DNA of 37,685 nt, from positions 1-37,685 of the forward strand of contig CAZLBC010000045.1 in assembly GCA_964557575.1 (NCBI GenBank), written 5' to 3'. How positions within the stretch are numbered: the stretch's first letter is position 1; each line of letters begins with the position of its first letter. Below the pieces are notes generated by a model. It saw only the letters and a list, made by a program, of their open reading frames with translations. It made no database searches and was not told where the DNA came from. Shown in pieces: positions 23,577 to 31,721 of the stretch. The stretch is from CAZLBC01 sp964557575. GTDB taxonomy: Bacteria; Planctomycetota; Phycisphaerae; SM23-33. The position numbers and the translations under genes were made by a program.

Positions 23577-25649
23577 TCATTCCCCCGCTTCCCCGGGCCC
23601 GATGTTTTCGATCGGAATCGGCCTGAAACCGGGAACATCTTTCCAGACCGCCGACAACTGTTTCAAGTCCGGCGCCGCGCCGTCCGCGGCGGCCTGAAGA
23701 AACGGGAACTTCTCCAGCGGCCATGCACGGTTGTCCTTCATCGTCAGCCATGCCCGCTTGACGCCCTTCCGCAGATCGAAGTCCTTCGCGCAACCGACCA
23801 GGATGTTGCCCTCGATAACGTTCCCCATCGGCAGCTTCGGATCGTGTTCCAGGACCGTCGCCAGGCGGGGGTACCGTTTCTTCCACAGCGGCGAATGATA
23901 CCCGACCCGCTCGCACGTGGCCTTGAGGTTCCAGGACCCGGGCTTCTCGAGCGTGATGCCGCGGGGCCCCCGGGCGTCGACGTGGATGCCGCGCGGCAGG
24001 TCGATAAAGACGTTGCCCCGGATCGTGTTGTCCCGGCCCCCGCCCAGCAGCACGCCCCGGCCCACACCGCCGACGACGATATTGCCGACCACCCGGTCGC
24101 CGCTGTCACAGTCGTCGAGGTAGATCGCCGAGGAGCCGTGGCCCGTGTTGTTCGTGTTGCTGTGGATGTAATTCCAGCGGACCACGTTGCCCCGCGAGGC
24201 CCAGTCGCGCCCCGTGTAGAAAACCCCGACGTCCGAGTAGAGCAGGCAGACGTGGTGAACCTCGTTGCATTCGAGGACGTGCTCGTTGCCGCCGTAGGAG
24301 ACGCCGCCCGTCGGACAGTGGTGGATCAGGTTGCGGGAGACCCGGTTGCCGCAGCCGCCGAGGGTGACCCCCCGCCCCCCCTGCCAGTCGTGGCGGCCGA
24401 CGTGGTGGAGGTGACAGCGCTCCACCGAGCAGTCGCCCGCGGTCAGCGTTTTCCGGTCGCCGGCGTGCACGGCGACGCCGCGGGAGCCGGTGCGCGTCAC
24501 CGCGCACGCGAGCACGTGGTTGTTCTTCCCGCCGGAGACCGTCACGCCGCCGCGGCCCGTGTTGCGGACCAGGCAGCCGGTGACGGTCACGTTGGTGCAG
24601 TGTTTCAGCCGGATCGCCTCGTCGCAGCCGTTCTCGAAGACCAGGCCTTCCAGCCGCAGGTGGGACACCCCGTCGGCCGTCAGGAGAGGCGCCCGGCAGA
24701 TCGAGACCCACACCGGGGTCTTTTCGATATCTCCCGGCGGCCGGAGGTACAGCCGGTTGTTCGCCCGGTCGAGGTAGTACTCGCCGGGCGCGTCGAGTTC
24801 CGCGAAGACGTGGACGGCGTAGAATTTCCGTTTCGATTTCTTATTCCAGGGATTGCCGATCCCGTAGCGGTGCTTGGCGGCCAGCGTCAGTTCACGGCTC
24901 GACGCGTCGTAGTCGGCGGCCTTCAGGACCTCGTCCGACCAGTCGTAGCACCAGAAGCCGTGGAGGTAGACGCCCCGGGAGAAATCCCAGTGCTGCGGGC
25001 GGTCGCCGGGAAACCGGAACGAACCGGGGCGGTAGACCTCCCGGGTCACCCAGTGCACCGGCTTCGACGCGCCGGCGTCGACGACCTCCGTGAACACGGC
25101 GAATCCTTCGTTCGGCCAGCGGGCCGCCTGCAGGGGACGGTCGCCGAAGATCACCTCCTCACGGCCCGGGGCACGGAACTGTTTCGGCATGGCGGTCAGC
25201 GGCGGGAAGCCCTGCGCCTTCAGGTCGGCAACGACCACCGTTTTTCGGGCCTCTTTGGAAATCAGGGCCTTCGCGGCCGCCGGACCGACGGGGGCGAACT
25301 CCGCCACCTGCTTCGCCCCCGAGATGATCGCCGCGCGGGGAGCGGCCGACCGGATGACGACGGGGTTCTCCGCGGTCCCCCCGATCGTCCCCTTCAGCAC
25401 CAGGCCCCGGGCGGTGAAATAGCGCCCCGCCTCCAGCACGACGGTGCCCGGCGCGCCCTTCAGCGATTCCAGTGCCTTCTGGATCGAGGCCAGCGGCCGT
25501 TCCCGCGTGCCCGGATTATCGTCGTTTCCCCCCGGGGCAACGTGGACCACCTTCGCCGGCAGGGCGGCGGCCGCAAACAGGACGAGCAGCGGAACGGCGA
25601 GAATACGCAGCATCGACGCGGGTGAAGGTATACCGGTTGTTGCTTTCAT
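23577..25649 (-). CDS. Secreted right-handed beta-helix protein, possible glycoside hydrolase
   Basis: A 690-residue exported protein. Start 25649 has GGGAG seven bases upstream. A signal peptide (MLRILAVPLLVLFAAAALPA, residues 13-32) is followed by VVHVAPGGNDDNPGTRERP, the usual start of right-handed parallel beta-helix proteins. An inserted domain (about 150-330) includes LQAARWPNEGF and AELDAPGEYYLDRANNRLYL, as in beta-helix glycosidases such as GH141-like proteins. Helix rungs follow (VTVTGCLVRNTGRGGVTVSG, NRVSRNLIHHCPTGGVSYGG, VVRWNYIHSN). It probably acts on a complex polysaccharide outside the cytoplasm. The family is not certain and no catalytic residues were assigned. It is divergent from the sugar kinase. 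Confidence 0.87.
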   Translation of the reverse strand: MKATTGIPSPASMLRILAVPLLVLFAAAALPAKVVHVAPGGNDDNPGTRERPLASIQKALESLKGAPGTVVLEAGRYFTARGLVLKGTIGGTAENPVVIRSAAPRAAIISGAKQVAEFAPVGPAAAKALISKEARKTVVVADLKAQGFPPLTAMPKQFRAPGREEVIFGDRPLQAARWPNEGFAVFTEVVDAGASKPVHWVTREVYRPGSFRFPGDRPQHWDFSRGVYLHGFWCYDWSDEVLKAADYDASSRELTLAAKHRYGIGNPWNKKSKRKFYAVHVFAELDAPGEYYLDRANNRLYLRPPGDIEKTPVWVSICRAPLLTADGVSHLRLEGLVFENGCDEAIRLKHCTNVTVTGCLVRNTGRGGVTVSGGKNNHVLACAVTRTGSRGVAVHAGDRKTLTAGDCSVERCHLHHVGRHDWQGGRGVTLGGCGNRVSRNLIHHCPTGGVSYGGNEHVLECNEVHHVCLLYSDVGVFYTGRDWASRGNVVRWNYIHSNTNNTGHGSSAIYLDDCDSGDRVVGNIVVGGVGRGVLLGGGRDNTIRGNVFIDLPRGIHVDARGPRGITLEKPGSWNLKATCERVGYHSPLWKKRYPRLATVLEHDPKLPMGNVIEGNILVGCAKDFDLRKGVKRAWLTMKDNRAWPLEKFPFLQAAADGAAPDLKQLSAVWKDVPGFRPIPIENIGPGEAGE

Positions 25650-25748
25650 GGGCTCACTCCCGTATCCAGGTTCGGACCACCATTGTTTCATCTTTTCCGC
25701 ACCGCGACAAGCCGGCGGGAGCCTCTTTCTATCCGCCGGGAAATATGC

Positions 25749-25754
25749 CATAAT
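25749..25754 (+). promoter_or_regulatory. -10-like hexamer for the sugar kinase operon
   Basis: CATAAT matches five of six -10 positions and lies 67 bases before the TTG start of the FGGY kinase. The region 17 bases upstream (TTTCTA) matches the -35 consensus at three positions. It is the best promoter candidate for the operon that follows. Confidence 0.3.
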
Positions 25755-25821
25755 CTCCCCCGACACGCACCGCGGGCGGGCGTCGATACCGGCCGCCCCA
25801 CCGTTTACGGAGCCGCGACTC

Positions 25822-27387
25822 TTGGCAAATGAATTTCTCGTCGGCATCGACATCGGCACCACCGGCACGAAGGCCCTCGTCGTCGACCTGCAGGGGTCGG
25901 TCCTCGCCGCCGGCTACCAAGAGTACGGCTGCGATTTCCCGCGGGCCAACTGGGTCGAGCAGGACGTCGACATGCTGACCGCCTGCTCGATGGAGACCTG
26001 CCGCGCGGCGGTCGAGAAATCAGGGGTCGACCCCGAGCAGGTGGCGGGCGTCAGCTTCTCGTCGCAGCGCTGCTGCACGATTTTCATCGACGCGGCGGGA
26101 CGGCCGCTGCGGCCGATGATCTCCTGGCAGGACAACCGCCCCACGGCCGAGGTCGAGGAGATCCGCGCCCGGATGCCCGCCGCGGCATTCTACGAGCGGA
26201 CGTCGATGACGCTCAACACCACCTGGATGATCGGCAAGATCATGTGGTTCCGGAACAACGAGCCGGAGAAGTGGGCCCGCACGGCGAAGATCGTCCAGTT
26301 GCAAGATTACGTGCTGAAGGCCTGGGGCGCGCCGGGGTATTACGACGACCTCTCCGACGCCGGCTACTACGGCCTGCGCAACATGGACCGGCGGGACTGG
26401 GACGAGGAGCTGCTCGAGATCGCCGGGGTCCGCGCCGACCAGCTTCCCGAACCGACGGCCTCGGCGACGCCGATCGGCGGCATCTCAAGCGAGGCGGCCG
26501 CGCGCAGCGGCCTGGCGGCGGGCACGCCGCTGGTGGTGGGCGCGGGCGACCAGAACTGCGCCGCCGTCGGGTCGGGCGTGGTCCGGCCGGGCACGGCGCT
26601 GGTGTCGATCGGAACGGCCGGGGCGGTCGCCGCGTTCCTCGACCGGCCCTACCGCGACCCGCAGCAGACGAACATCGTCATCAACCACGCCATCGCGGGC
26701 CGCTGGCAGGTCGAGGGATACCAGGCGGCGGCCGGCGGGGTCTACCGCTGGTTTCGCGACGAAATCGCGACCCGGGAGAAAGAGCGCGCCGCGTCGTCCG
26801 GGCGCGACGTCTACGCAATCTTCGACGAGATGATCGCCGGGGTGCCCCCCGGCGCCGGCGGCGTGGTCATGATCCCGCACTTCGCGGGCGCCGCCACGCC
26901 CCGCTGGAACCCGGACGCCCGGGGGGCCTTCTGCGGGCTGTCCTTCGCGACCGACCGGCCCGCGCTGGCCCGGGCGGTCATGGAAGGGATCACCTTCGGA
27001 GTCCGCGACATGCTCGATTCCCTGCTGGCATGCGGTATCGCCGTCGCGGAGGTCCGCATTCTCGGCGGCCCGACCCGCTCGGCGCTCTGGAACCAGTTGC
27101 AGGCGGACGTGTACGGCCGCACGGTGGCCACGCTCGAAACGCCCGACGCCGCCCCGCTCGGGGCGGCCGTCCTCGCCGGCGTCGGGGCGGGCGTGTTTCC
27201 CGATATTCCCACGGGCGCCGACCGGCTGGTGCGGATCGACCGGACCTGCGAGCCGCACGAGGAGACGGCGGCCCTCTACGAGGAGCTGTTCGGCATTTAC
27301 CGGACGACGTACGAGAGCCTCGAATCGGGCGGGGCCTTTCGGGCCATCGCCGATTTTCAGCACCGGCGCGCGGAGCAGGGGCCGTGA
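25822..27387 (+). CDS. FGGY-family carbohydrate kinase (xylulokinase-like)
   Basis: A 521-residue kinase that phosphorylates a sugar or polyol with ATP. The start is TTG at 25822, with GGAG nine bases upstream; upstream ATG frames would extend into non-conserved sequence. The N-terminal phosphate loop is GIDIGTTGTKALVVD, followed by PMISWQDNRP. The second ASKHA domain has VVGAGDQNCAAVGSG and ALVSIGTAGAVAAF, then RILGGPTRSALWNQLQADV and PDAAPLGAAVLAGVGAG, as in XylB-type enzymes. Length fits the family. It heads a tightly packed run of six genes with UroD-like proteins and a 2-oxoacid-dehydrogenase-type complex, suggesting it activates the pathway's substrate. Which sugar or polyol is unknown. 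Confidence 0.9.
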   Translation: MANEFLVGIDIGTTGTKALVVDLQGSVLAAGYQEYGCDFPRANWVEQDVDMLTACSMETCRAAVEKSGVDPEQVAGVSFSSQRCCTIFIDAAGRPLRPMISWQDNRPTAEVEEIRARMPAAAFYERTSMTLNTTWMIGKIMWFRNNEPEKWARTAKIVQLQDYVLKAWGAPGYYDDLSDAGYYGLRNMDRRDWDEELLEIAGVRADQLPEPTASATPIGGISSEAAARSGLAAGTPLVVGAGDQNCAAVGSGVVRPGTALVSIGTAGAVAAFLDRPYRDPQQTNIVINHAIAGRWQVEGYQAAAGGVYRWFRDEIATREKERAASSGRDVYAIFDEMIAGVPPGAGGVVMIPHFAGAATPRWNPDARGAFCGLSFATDRPALARAVMEGITFGVRDMLDSLLACGIAVAEVRILGGPTRSALWNQLQADVYGRTVATLETPDAAPLGAAVLAGVGAGVFPDIPTGADRLVRIDRTCEPHEETAALYEELFGIYRTTYESLESGGAFRAIADFQHRRAEQGP

Positions 27388-27443
27388 TGCGACCGCCGGC
27401 CGGCGCCGGAAATTGCCGTCACCGTCGTAACATCGAACCATGA
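27387..27443 (+). CDS. 18-codon mini-ORF linking the kinase and UroD-like genes
   Basis: Its ATG overlaps the kinase stop (TGATG) and its TGA overlaps the next start (ATGA). The peptide is MRPPAGAGNCRHRRNIEP. The following gene has no Shine-Dalgarno, so reading this frame could deliver ribosomes to it. It may be a chance reading frame. Confidence 0.3.
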   Translation: MRPPAGAGNCRHRRNIEP

Positions 27444-28564
27444 ACCATCGCGAACGCGTGCAGACAGCCCTGGACCACCGGCAGCCGGACCGCGTGCCGA
27501 TCGACCTGTGGGGATCGGCCAGCCGGATCTGCAACGAACTGTACTTCCGGATCGTCCGGGACCAGGGGTGGGCCGACCTGGGGCACTTCGTCTCCGCGAG
27601 CCGGTCCGGCGATTACGTCGACTGGCGGGTCGCGGACCTGGTCGGCTGCGACTTCCGGCACACGAACGTCGGCAAGCCGGCCCTCTTCACTCCCCGCCGC
27701 GACGAGGCGGGCAACGAGTACAACGAGTGGGGCGTCGGCTTCACAACGGTCGCCGGCGCGCCGGTGATCGCCGTTCACCCCCTCGCCGGGGCCGACGAGA
27801 GCGACATCGCGAAGCACCCCTGGCCGAACCCGCGCGACCCGGGCCGCCGGCGGGGCGTCGCCGACCAGGTGCGCCGATGGCGGGAGACCACCGACTACTT
27901 CATCGGCACGACATCGGTCGTCTCCGGCCTGATGCTCGATATCGCCACCTACCTGCGCGGCTTCGAGAACTTCATGACGGACCTCTACATCAACAAGCCC
28001 TTCGCCCACGCGCTGATCGGGACACTGACGGACCTGCTGATCGAGATGCACGTGTTTTTCCTCGAACCCATCGCCGACGGGGTCGACTGGGTCGAGTTCG
28101 CCAGCGACCACGGCATGCAGGACCGGCCGATGATGTCGGTGGCGACCTACCGGGAATTCTTCAAGGAACCCTACGCGCGCCTCTTCCGCGCGATCCGCCG
28201 GGCCGTCCCCGGGGCGGCGATCTGGCTGCACTCCTGCGGCGCGGTCCGCGACTTCATACCGGACTTCATCGACATCGGCGTGGACGTGCTGAATTCGCTT
28301 CAGCCGCGGGCCGCCGGCATGGACTCGGTCGAACTGAAGGCCGCGTTCGGCAGCGAGATCGTGTTCCACGGCGGCCTCGACATCCAGGGCGGGTTGACGG
28401 GCGCGGTCCGGGATGCCGTCGACGAGACCCGCCGGCGGCTCGACGCGTTCGCCCCCGGCGGCGGATACATCCTTGCCCCGTCGAACCATTTCATGCAGGA
28501 TATACCCTTGGAAAACTTCTACGCCGTGTACGAAACGGCGCGGGAATATGGAGGTAGCGGTTGA
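27440..28564 (+). CDS. Uroporphyrinogen decarboxylase-like (MtaA/CmuA-type) protein 1
   Basis: A 374-residue TIM-barrel protein of the UroD superfamily. The start MNHRERVQTALDHRQPDRVP is the standard opening of the methyltransferase-like branch. The zinc-type HxC motif is present in WLHSCGAVRDFIPDFIDIG, and the C-terminus GGGYILAPSNHFMQDIPLEN is conserved. Branch members such as MtaA and CmuA move methyl groups between corrinoid proteins and thiols; true HemE has a different N-terminal arginine motif. No corrinoid protein is encoded nearby, so the reaction is open. No ribosome site precedes the ATG; coupling by the mini-ORF at 27387 is possible. The stop overlaps the next ATG. Confidence 0.88.
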   Translation: MNHRERVQTALDHRQPDRVPIDLWGSASRICNELYFRIVRDQGWADLGHFVSASRSGDYVDWRVADLVGCDFRHTNVGKPALFTPRRDEAGNEYNEWGVGFTTVAGAPVIAVHPLAGADESDIAKHPWPNPRDPGRRRGVADQVRRWRETTDYFIGTTSVVSGLMLDIATYLRGFENFMTDLYINKPFAHALIGTLTDLLIEMHVFFLEPIADGVDWVEFASDHGMQDRPMMSVATYREFFKEPYARLFRAIRRAVPGAAIWLHSCGAVRDFIPDFIDIGVDVLNSLQPRAAGMDSVELKAAFGSEIVFHGGLDIQGGLTGAVRDAVDETRRRLDAFAPGGGYILAPSNHFMQDIPLENFYAVYETAREYGGSG

Positions 28565-29538
28565 TGACCGAGGACGGCGCGCAGCCGGCGAAACCGCTCC
28601 TGCGGGAGCTGTACCTGAAGATGATGCAGACGCGGTGCTTCGAGGAGACCGCCGCGCGGCTGTTCACCGAGGGAAAGGTCCACGGGACGGCCCACTTCTG
28701 CATCGGCGAGGAGGCGACCGGCATCGGCGCCTGCTGCGCCCTGCAGTCGGAAGACCTGATCTACGCCACGCACCGCGGCCACGGCCAGAGCATCGGGAAG
28801 GGCATGGACATCCGCCGGATGATGGCCGAGTTCCTCGGCAAGGCCGACGGCTTCTGCCGGGGCAAGGGCGGGTGCATGCACATCGCCGACCTCGCGGAGG
28901 GCAACCTCGGCGCCAACGGCATCGTCGGCGCGCAGTTGCCGATCGCGACCGGCGCGGCGCTGGCGACCCGGCTCAGGAAAATCGACCGCGTCGTCCTCTG
29001 CTTTTTCGGCGACGGCGCCGCCAACGAGGGCACCTTCCACGAGTCGCTGAACCTCGCGTCGATCTGGCAACTGCCGATCATCTTCTACTGCGTCAACAAC
29101 CAGTACGGCATGTCGATGCACGTCAGCCGCCACATGAACATCGAGGATATCGCCGCCCGCGCCGCCGCCTACGGCATCGCCGGCCGGTCGGTCGACGGCA
29201 ACGACGTCCTCGCCGTCTACCGCGCGACGCGTGCGGCGCGGCGCCACGCCCGCACGGCGGGACCGATCCTCCTGGTCGCCAACACCTACCGGATCATGGG
29301 CCACTCGAAAAGCGACGCCGGCGCCTACCGCGACAAACAGGAAGTCGCCTACTGGAAAGAGCGGTGCCCGATCCGCCGCTTCAGGGAGCACCTGCTGGGG
29401 GAGTGCCTGTTTTCCGCCGAAGAACTCGCGGCGCTCGACGAGCAGGCCGCGGCCGACATCCGCGACGCCGTCGCCTTCGCCGAACGCAGCCCCGATCCCG
29501 CACTCGACACGATCCTGGAAGACGTCTATGCCGACTGA
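28564..29538 (+). CDS. 2-oxoacid/acetoin dehydrogenase-type E1 component, alpha subunit
   Basis: A 324-residue thiamine-diphosphate enzyme subunit. The ThDP/Mg motif is GDGAANEGTFHESLNLA followed by PIIFYCVNN. Other family segments are LIYATHRGHGQSIGKGMD, GFCRGKGGCMHIAD and RIMGHSKSDAGAYR. Size and sequence fit PdhA/AcoA-type alpha subunits, which with the beta subunit decarboxylate or cleave a 2-oxo or hydroxy-ketone substrate and pass the acyl group to lipoyl-E2. GGAGG lies nine bases before the ATG, which overlaps the UroD stop. Operon context (sugar kinase, UroD-like genes, no E3) favours a dedicated catabolic complex such as an acetoin-dehydrogenase homologue rather than the housekeeping pyruvate dehydrogenase (inference). 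Confidence 0.93.
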   Translation: MTEDGAQPAKPLLRELYLKMMQTRCFEETAARLFTEGKVHGTAHFCIGEEATGIGACCALQSEDLIYATHRGHGQSIGKGMDIRRMMAEFLGKADGFCRGKGGCMHIADLAEGNLGANGIVGAQLPIATGAALATRLRKIDRVVLCFFGDGAANEGTFHESLNLASIWQLPIIFYCVNNQYGMSMHVSRHMNIEDIAARAAAYGIAGRSVDGNDVLAVYRATRAARRHARTAGPILLVANTYRIMGHSKSDAGAYRDKQEVAYWKERCPIRRFREHLLGECLFSAEELAALDEQAAADIRDAVAFAERSPDPALDTILEDVYAD

Positions 29539-30535
29539 CACGACCCCCGCCGACACCACGCGCGAGATGACCTGCGCCGCGGCGATACGGGAAGCCATGG
29601 CCGAGGAGATGCGGCGCGACCCGGACGTGTTCTTTCTCGGGGAGGACATCGCCGCATACGGCGGCGCCTTCGGGGTGTCGGCCGGGATGGTCGAGGAGTT
29701 CGGGCCCGAGCGGGTCCGGGACACGCCGATATCCGAGGCCGCGATCACCGGCTGCGCGGTCGGGGCGGCGATGACCGGCATGCGGCCGATCGTCGAAATC
29801 ATGTTCAGCGACTTCATCACGGTCGCCATGGACCAGCTCGTCAACCAGGCCGCCAAGTCGCGCTACATGTTCGGCGGGCAGGCCGCGATGCCCCTCGTCC
29901 TGCGGACCGCCGGCGGGTCGGGCACCGGGGCGGCGGGCCAGCATTCCCAGAGCGTCGAGGCGTGGATCGCGAACGTGCCCGGCCTGAAGATCGTCGCCCC
30001 GTCGACCCCCTACGACGCGAAGGGCCTGCTGAAGACCGCGATCCGGGACAACAACGCGGTCGTGTTTATCGAGTCGAAACTGCTCTACCGGACGGTGGGC
30101 CCGGTGCCGGCGGAGGAATACACGATCCCCCTCGGCAGCGCCGCCGTCAGGCGCGCGGGCGCCGACGCGACGATCGTCACGTACGGGCGGATGGCGCCCC
30201 GGTGCCTGGCCGTCGCCGAGCAATTCGCCGGCGAGGGCGTCGGCATCGAGGTGATCGACATACGGACCCTGGTCCCGCTGGACCGCGCGGCGATCGTCGC
30301 GTCGGTGAAGAAGACCGGCCGGGTACTGATCGTCCACGAGGCCTGCCAAACGGGCGGCTTCGGCGCGGAGATCGCGGCGGGCATCGCCGACAGCGAGGCG
30401 TTCTATTACCTCGACGCGCCCATCGTCCGGTGCGCCGGGCTCGACGTGCCCATTCCCTACAACCCGGTCCTCGAGGCGAACGTCGTGCCGACCGGGGAGC
30501 GGATCGCCGCGGACCTCCGCCGGCTTTTGTCGTAA
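29528..30535 (+). CDS. 2-oxoacid/acetoin dehydrogenase-type E1 component, beta subunit
   Basis: A 335-residue partner of the alpha subunit. Typical segments are MTCAAAIREAMAEEMRRDP, VFFLGEDIAAYGGAFGV, RVRDTPISEAAITGCAVGAA, GQHSQSVEAWIANVPGLKIV, then IDIRTLVPLDRAAIV and VLIVHEACQTGGFGAEIAA. Glu of the GEDIA region and the ISEAAI loop contact ThDP in this family. The start overlaps the alpha gene by 11 bases, with GGAAG six bases upstream, showing translational coupling. The E2 gene follows after a few bases. Substrate is not evident from sequence. Confidence 0.93.
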   Translation: MPTDTTPADTTREMTCAAAIREAMAEEMRRDPDVFFLGEDIAAYGGAFGVSAGMVEEFGPERVRDTPISEAAITGCAVGAAMTGMRPIVEIMFSDFITVAMDQLVNQAAKSRYMFGGQAAMPLVLRTAGGSGTGAAGQHSQSVEAWIANVPGLKIVAPSTPYDAKGLLKTAIRDNNAVVFIESKLLYRTVGPVPAEEYTIPLGSAAVRRAGADATIVTYGRMAPRCLAVAEQFAGEGVGIEVIDIRTLVPLDRAAIVASVKKTGRVLIVHEACQTGGFGAEIAAGIADSEAFYYLDAPIVRCAGLDVPIPYNPVLEANVVPTGERIAADLRRLLS

Positions 30536-30548
30536 AGGAACGATGCCC

Positions 30549-31700
30549 ATGGCAACAGCGGTCATTATGCCCAAGCTGGGGATGGCGATGGAGGAGGGCC
30601 TGATCCTCCGCTGGCTGGTGCGCGAGGCAGAGACCGTCGAAAAGGGCGGGCCCCTGCTGGAAATCGAGACCGAGAAGGCCGCCGTCGAGGTCGAGGCCGA
30701 AGCCGCGGGCGTCCTGCTCCGCATCGACCGCAACGCCGGCGAGACGATCCCGGTCACGGAGACGATCGCCTGGATCGGCGCCGCCGAGGAAAAGGACACA
30801 CTGCCGCCGAAGGACACCGCGCGGCCGGCGGTACCGCCGGCCGCGGCGGCCGAGGCAGCGGCACCCCCGGCACCGGCGATCCCGTCTTCCGGCGGAAGGG
30901 TCCCGGCGACACCCGCCGCGCGGAGACTGGCGCGGGAGTCCGGCGTCGACCCGGCGGCGGTCTCCCCGACCGGGCCGCGCGGGGAGGTCAAACGCCGGGA
31001 CGTCGCGGCGCACGTCGCGGGCGTTGCCGCGACGCGGATTCCCCTCGACGGGCCGCGGCGACTGATCGCCCAACGGATGCTCGCCAGCCATCGCGACATC
31101 CCGTCGGCCACGCTCTTCATGGACGTCGACGCCGGCCGCCTGGTCGCCGCGCGGCGGAAGTTCAACGACACGGCCGATACCCGCCTCACCGTCAACGACT
31201 GCATCGTCGCGGCGGCGGCCCGCGCGCTGCGCGACCACCCGCTGCTGCGGGGGCGCATCGAGGCAGACGCGATCGTCTGTCCCGACGCGATCGACATCGG
31301 GATCGCCGTCTCCGCCGGCGAGAACCTCCTGGTGCCCGTCCTCCGCGGCGCCGACGCCCTGGCGCCCGCGCAGCTTTCCCGCGCGACAAAGGCACTGGTT
31401 GAAAAAGCGCGAAACGGGGAATTGCTTCCCGACGACTGCGCCGGCGGCGTGTTTACGGTCACCAACCTCGGCATGTTCGGGATCACCCACTTCACGCCGA
31501 TCATCAACCCGCCGCAGACGGCGATACTCGGCGTCGGTGCGATACGCGAGAACGCGAACCCCACGGCGATGACCCTGAGCCTGACCCACGACCACCGCTC
31601 GATCGACGGCGCGCAGGCCGCCCGGTTCCTGGCCGCCGTCCGCGCGCTGCTTGAAGACCCGGACGCCCTCCTGGCGGCGGGAACGGGACACACTGACTGA
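30549..31700 (+). CDS. Dihydrolipoamide acyltransferase (E2) with one lipoyl domain
   Basis: A 383-residue E2 core subunit. Residues about 2-76 are a lipoyl domain with the acceptor Lys43 in EIETEKAAVEVEAEA. An Ala/Pro-rich linker leads to the peripheral-subunit-binding domain (VPATPAARRLARESGVDP, about 118-156). The catalytic acyltransferase domain ends with THDHRSIDGAQAARFL, holding the catalytic His and Asp. I chose ATG 30549, nine bases from AAAGGA; the ATG at 30543 is only three bases away. No E3 (dihydrolipoamide dehydrogenase) is present in the operon, so E3 must be supplied from elsewhere. Organisation matches acoABC-type sets. Confidence 0.92.
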   Translation: MATAVIMPKLGMAMEEGLILRWLVREAETVEKGGPLLEIETEKAAVEVEAEAAGVLLRIDRNAGETIPVTETIAWIGAAEEKDTLPPKDTARPAVPPAAAAEAAAPPAPAIPSSGGRVPATPAARRLARESGVDPAAVSPTGPRGEVKRRDVAAHVAGVAATRIPLDGPRRLIAQRMLASHRDIPSATLFMDVDAGRLVAARRKFNDTADTRLTVNDCIVAAAARALRDHPLLRGRIEADAIVCPDAIDIGIAVSAGENLLVPVLRGADALAPAQLSRATKALVEKARNGELLPDDCAGGVFTVTNLGMFGITHFTPIINPPQTAILGVGAIRENANPTAMTLSLTHDHRSIDGAQAARFLAAVRALLEDPDALLAAGTGHTD

Positions 31701-31721
31701 CATCTTGCGAGGAGAACGGCC

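Noticed and set aside
27440..28564. True HemE (uroporphyrinogen decarboxylase of heme synthesis)
   Set aside because: HSCG metal motif and MtaA/CmuA-type N-terminus, plus catabolic context, fit the methyltransferase-like branch.
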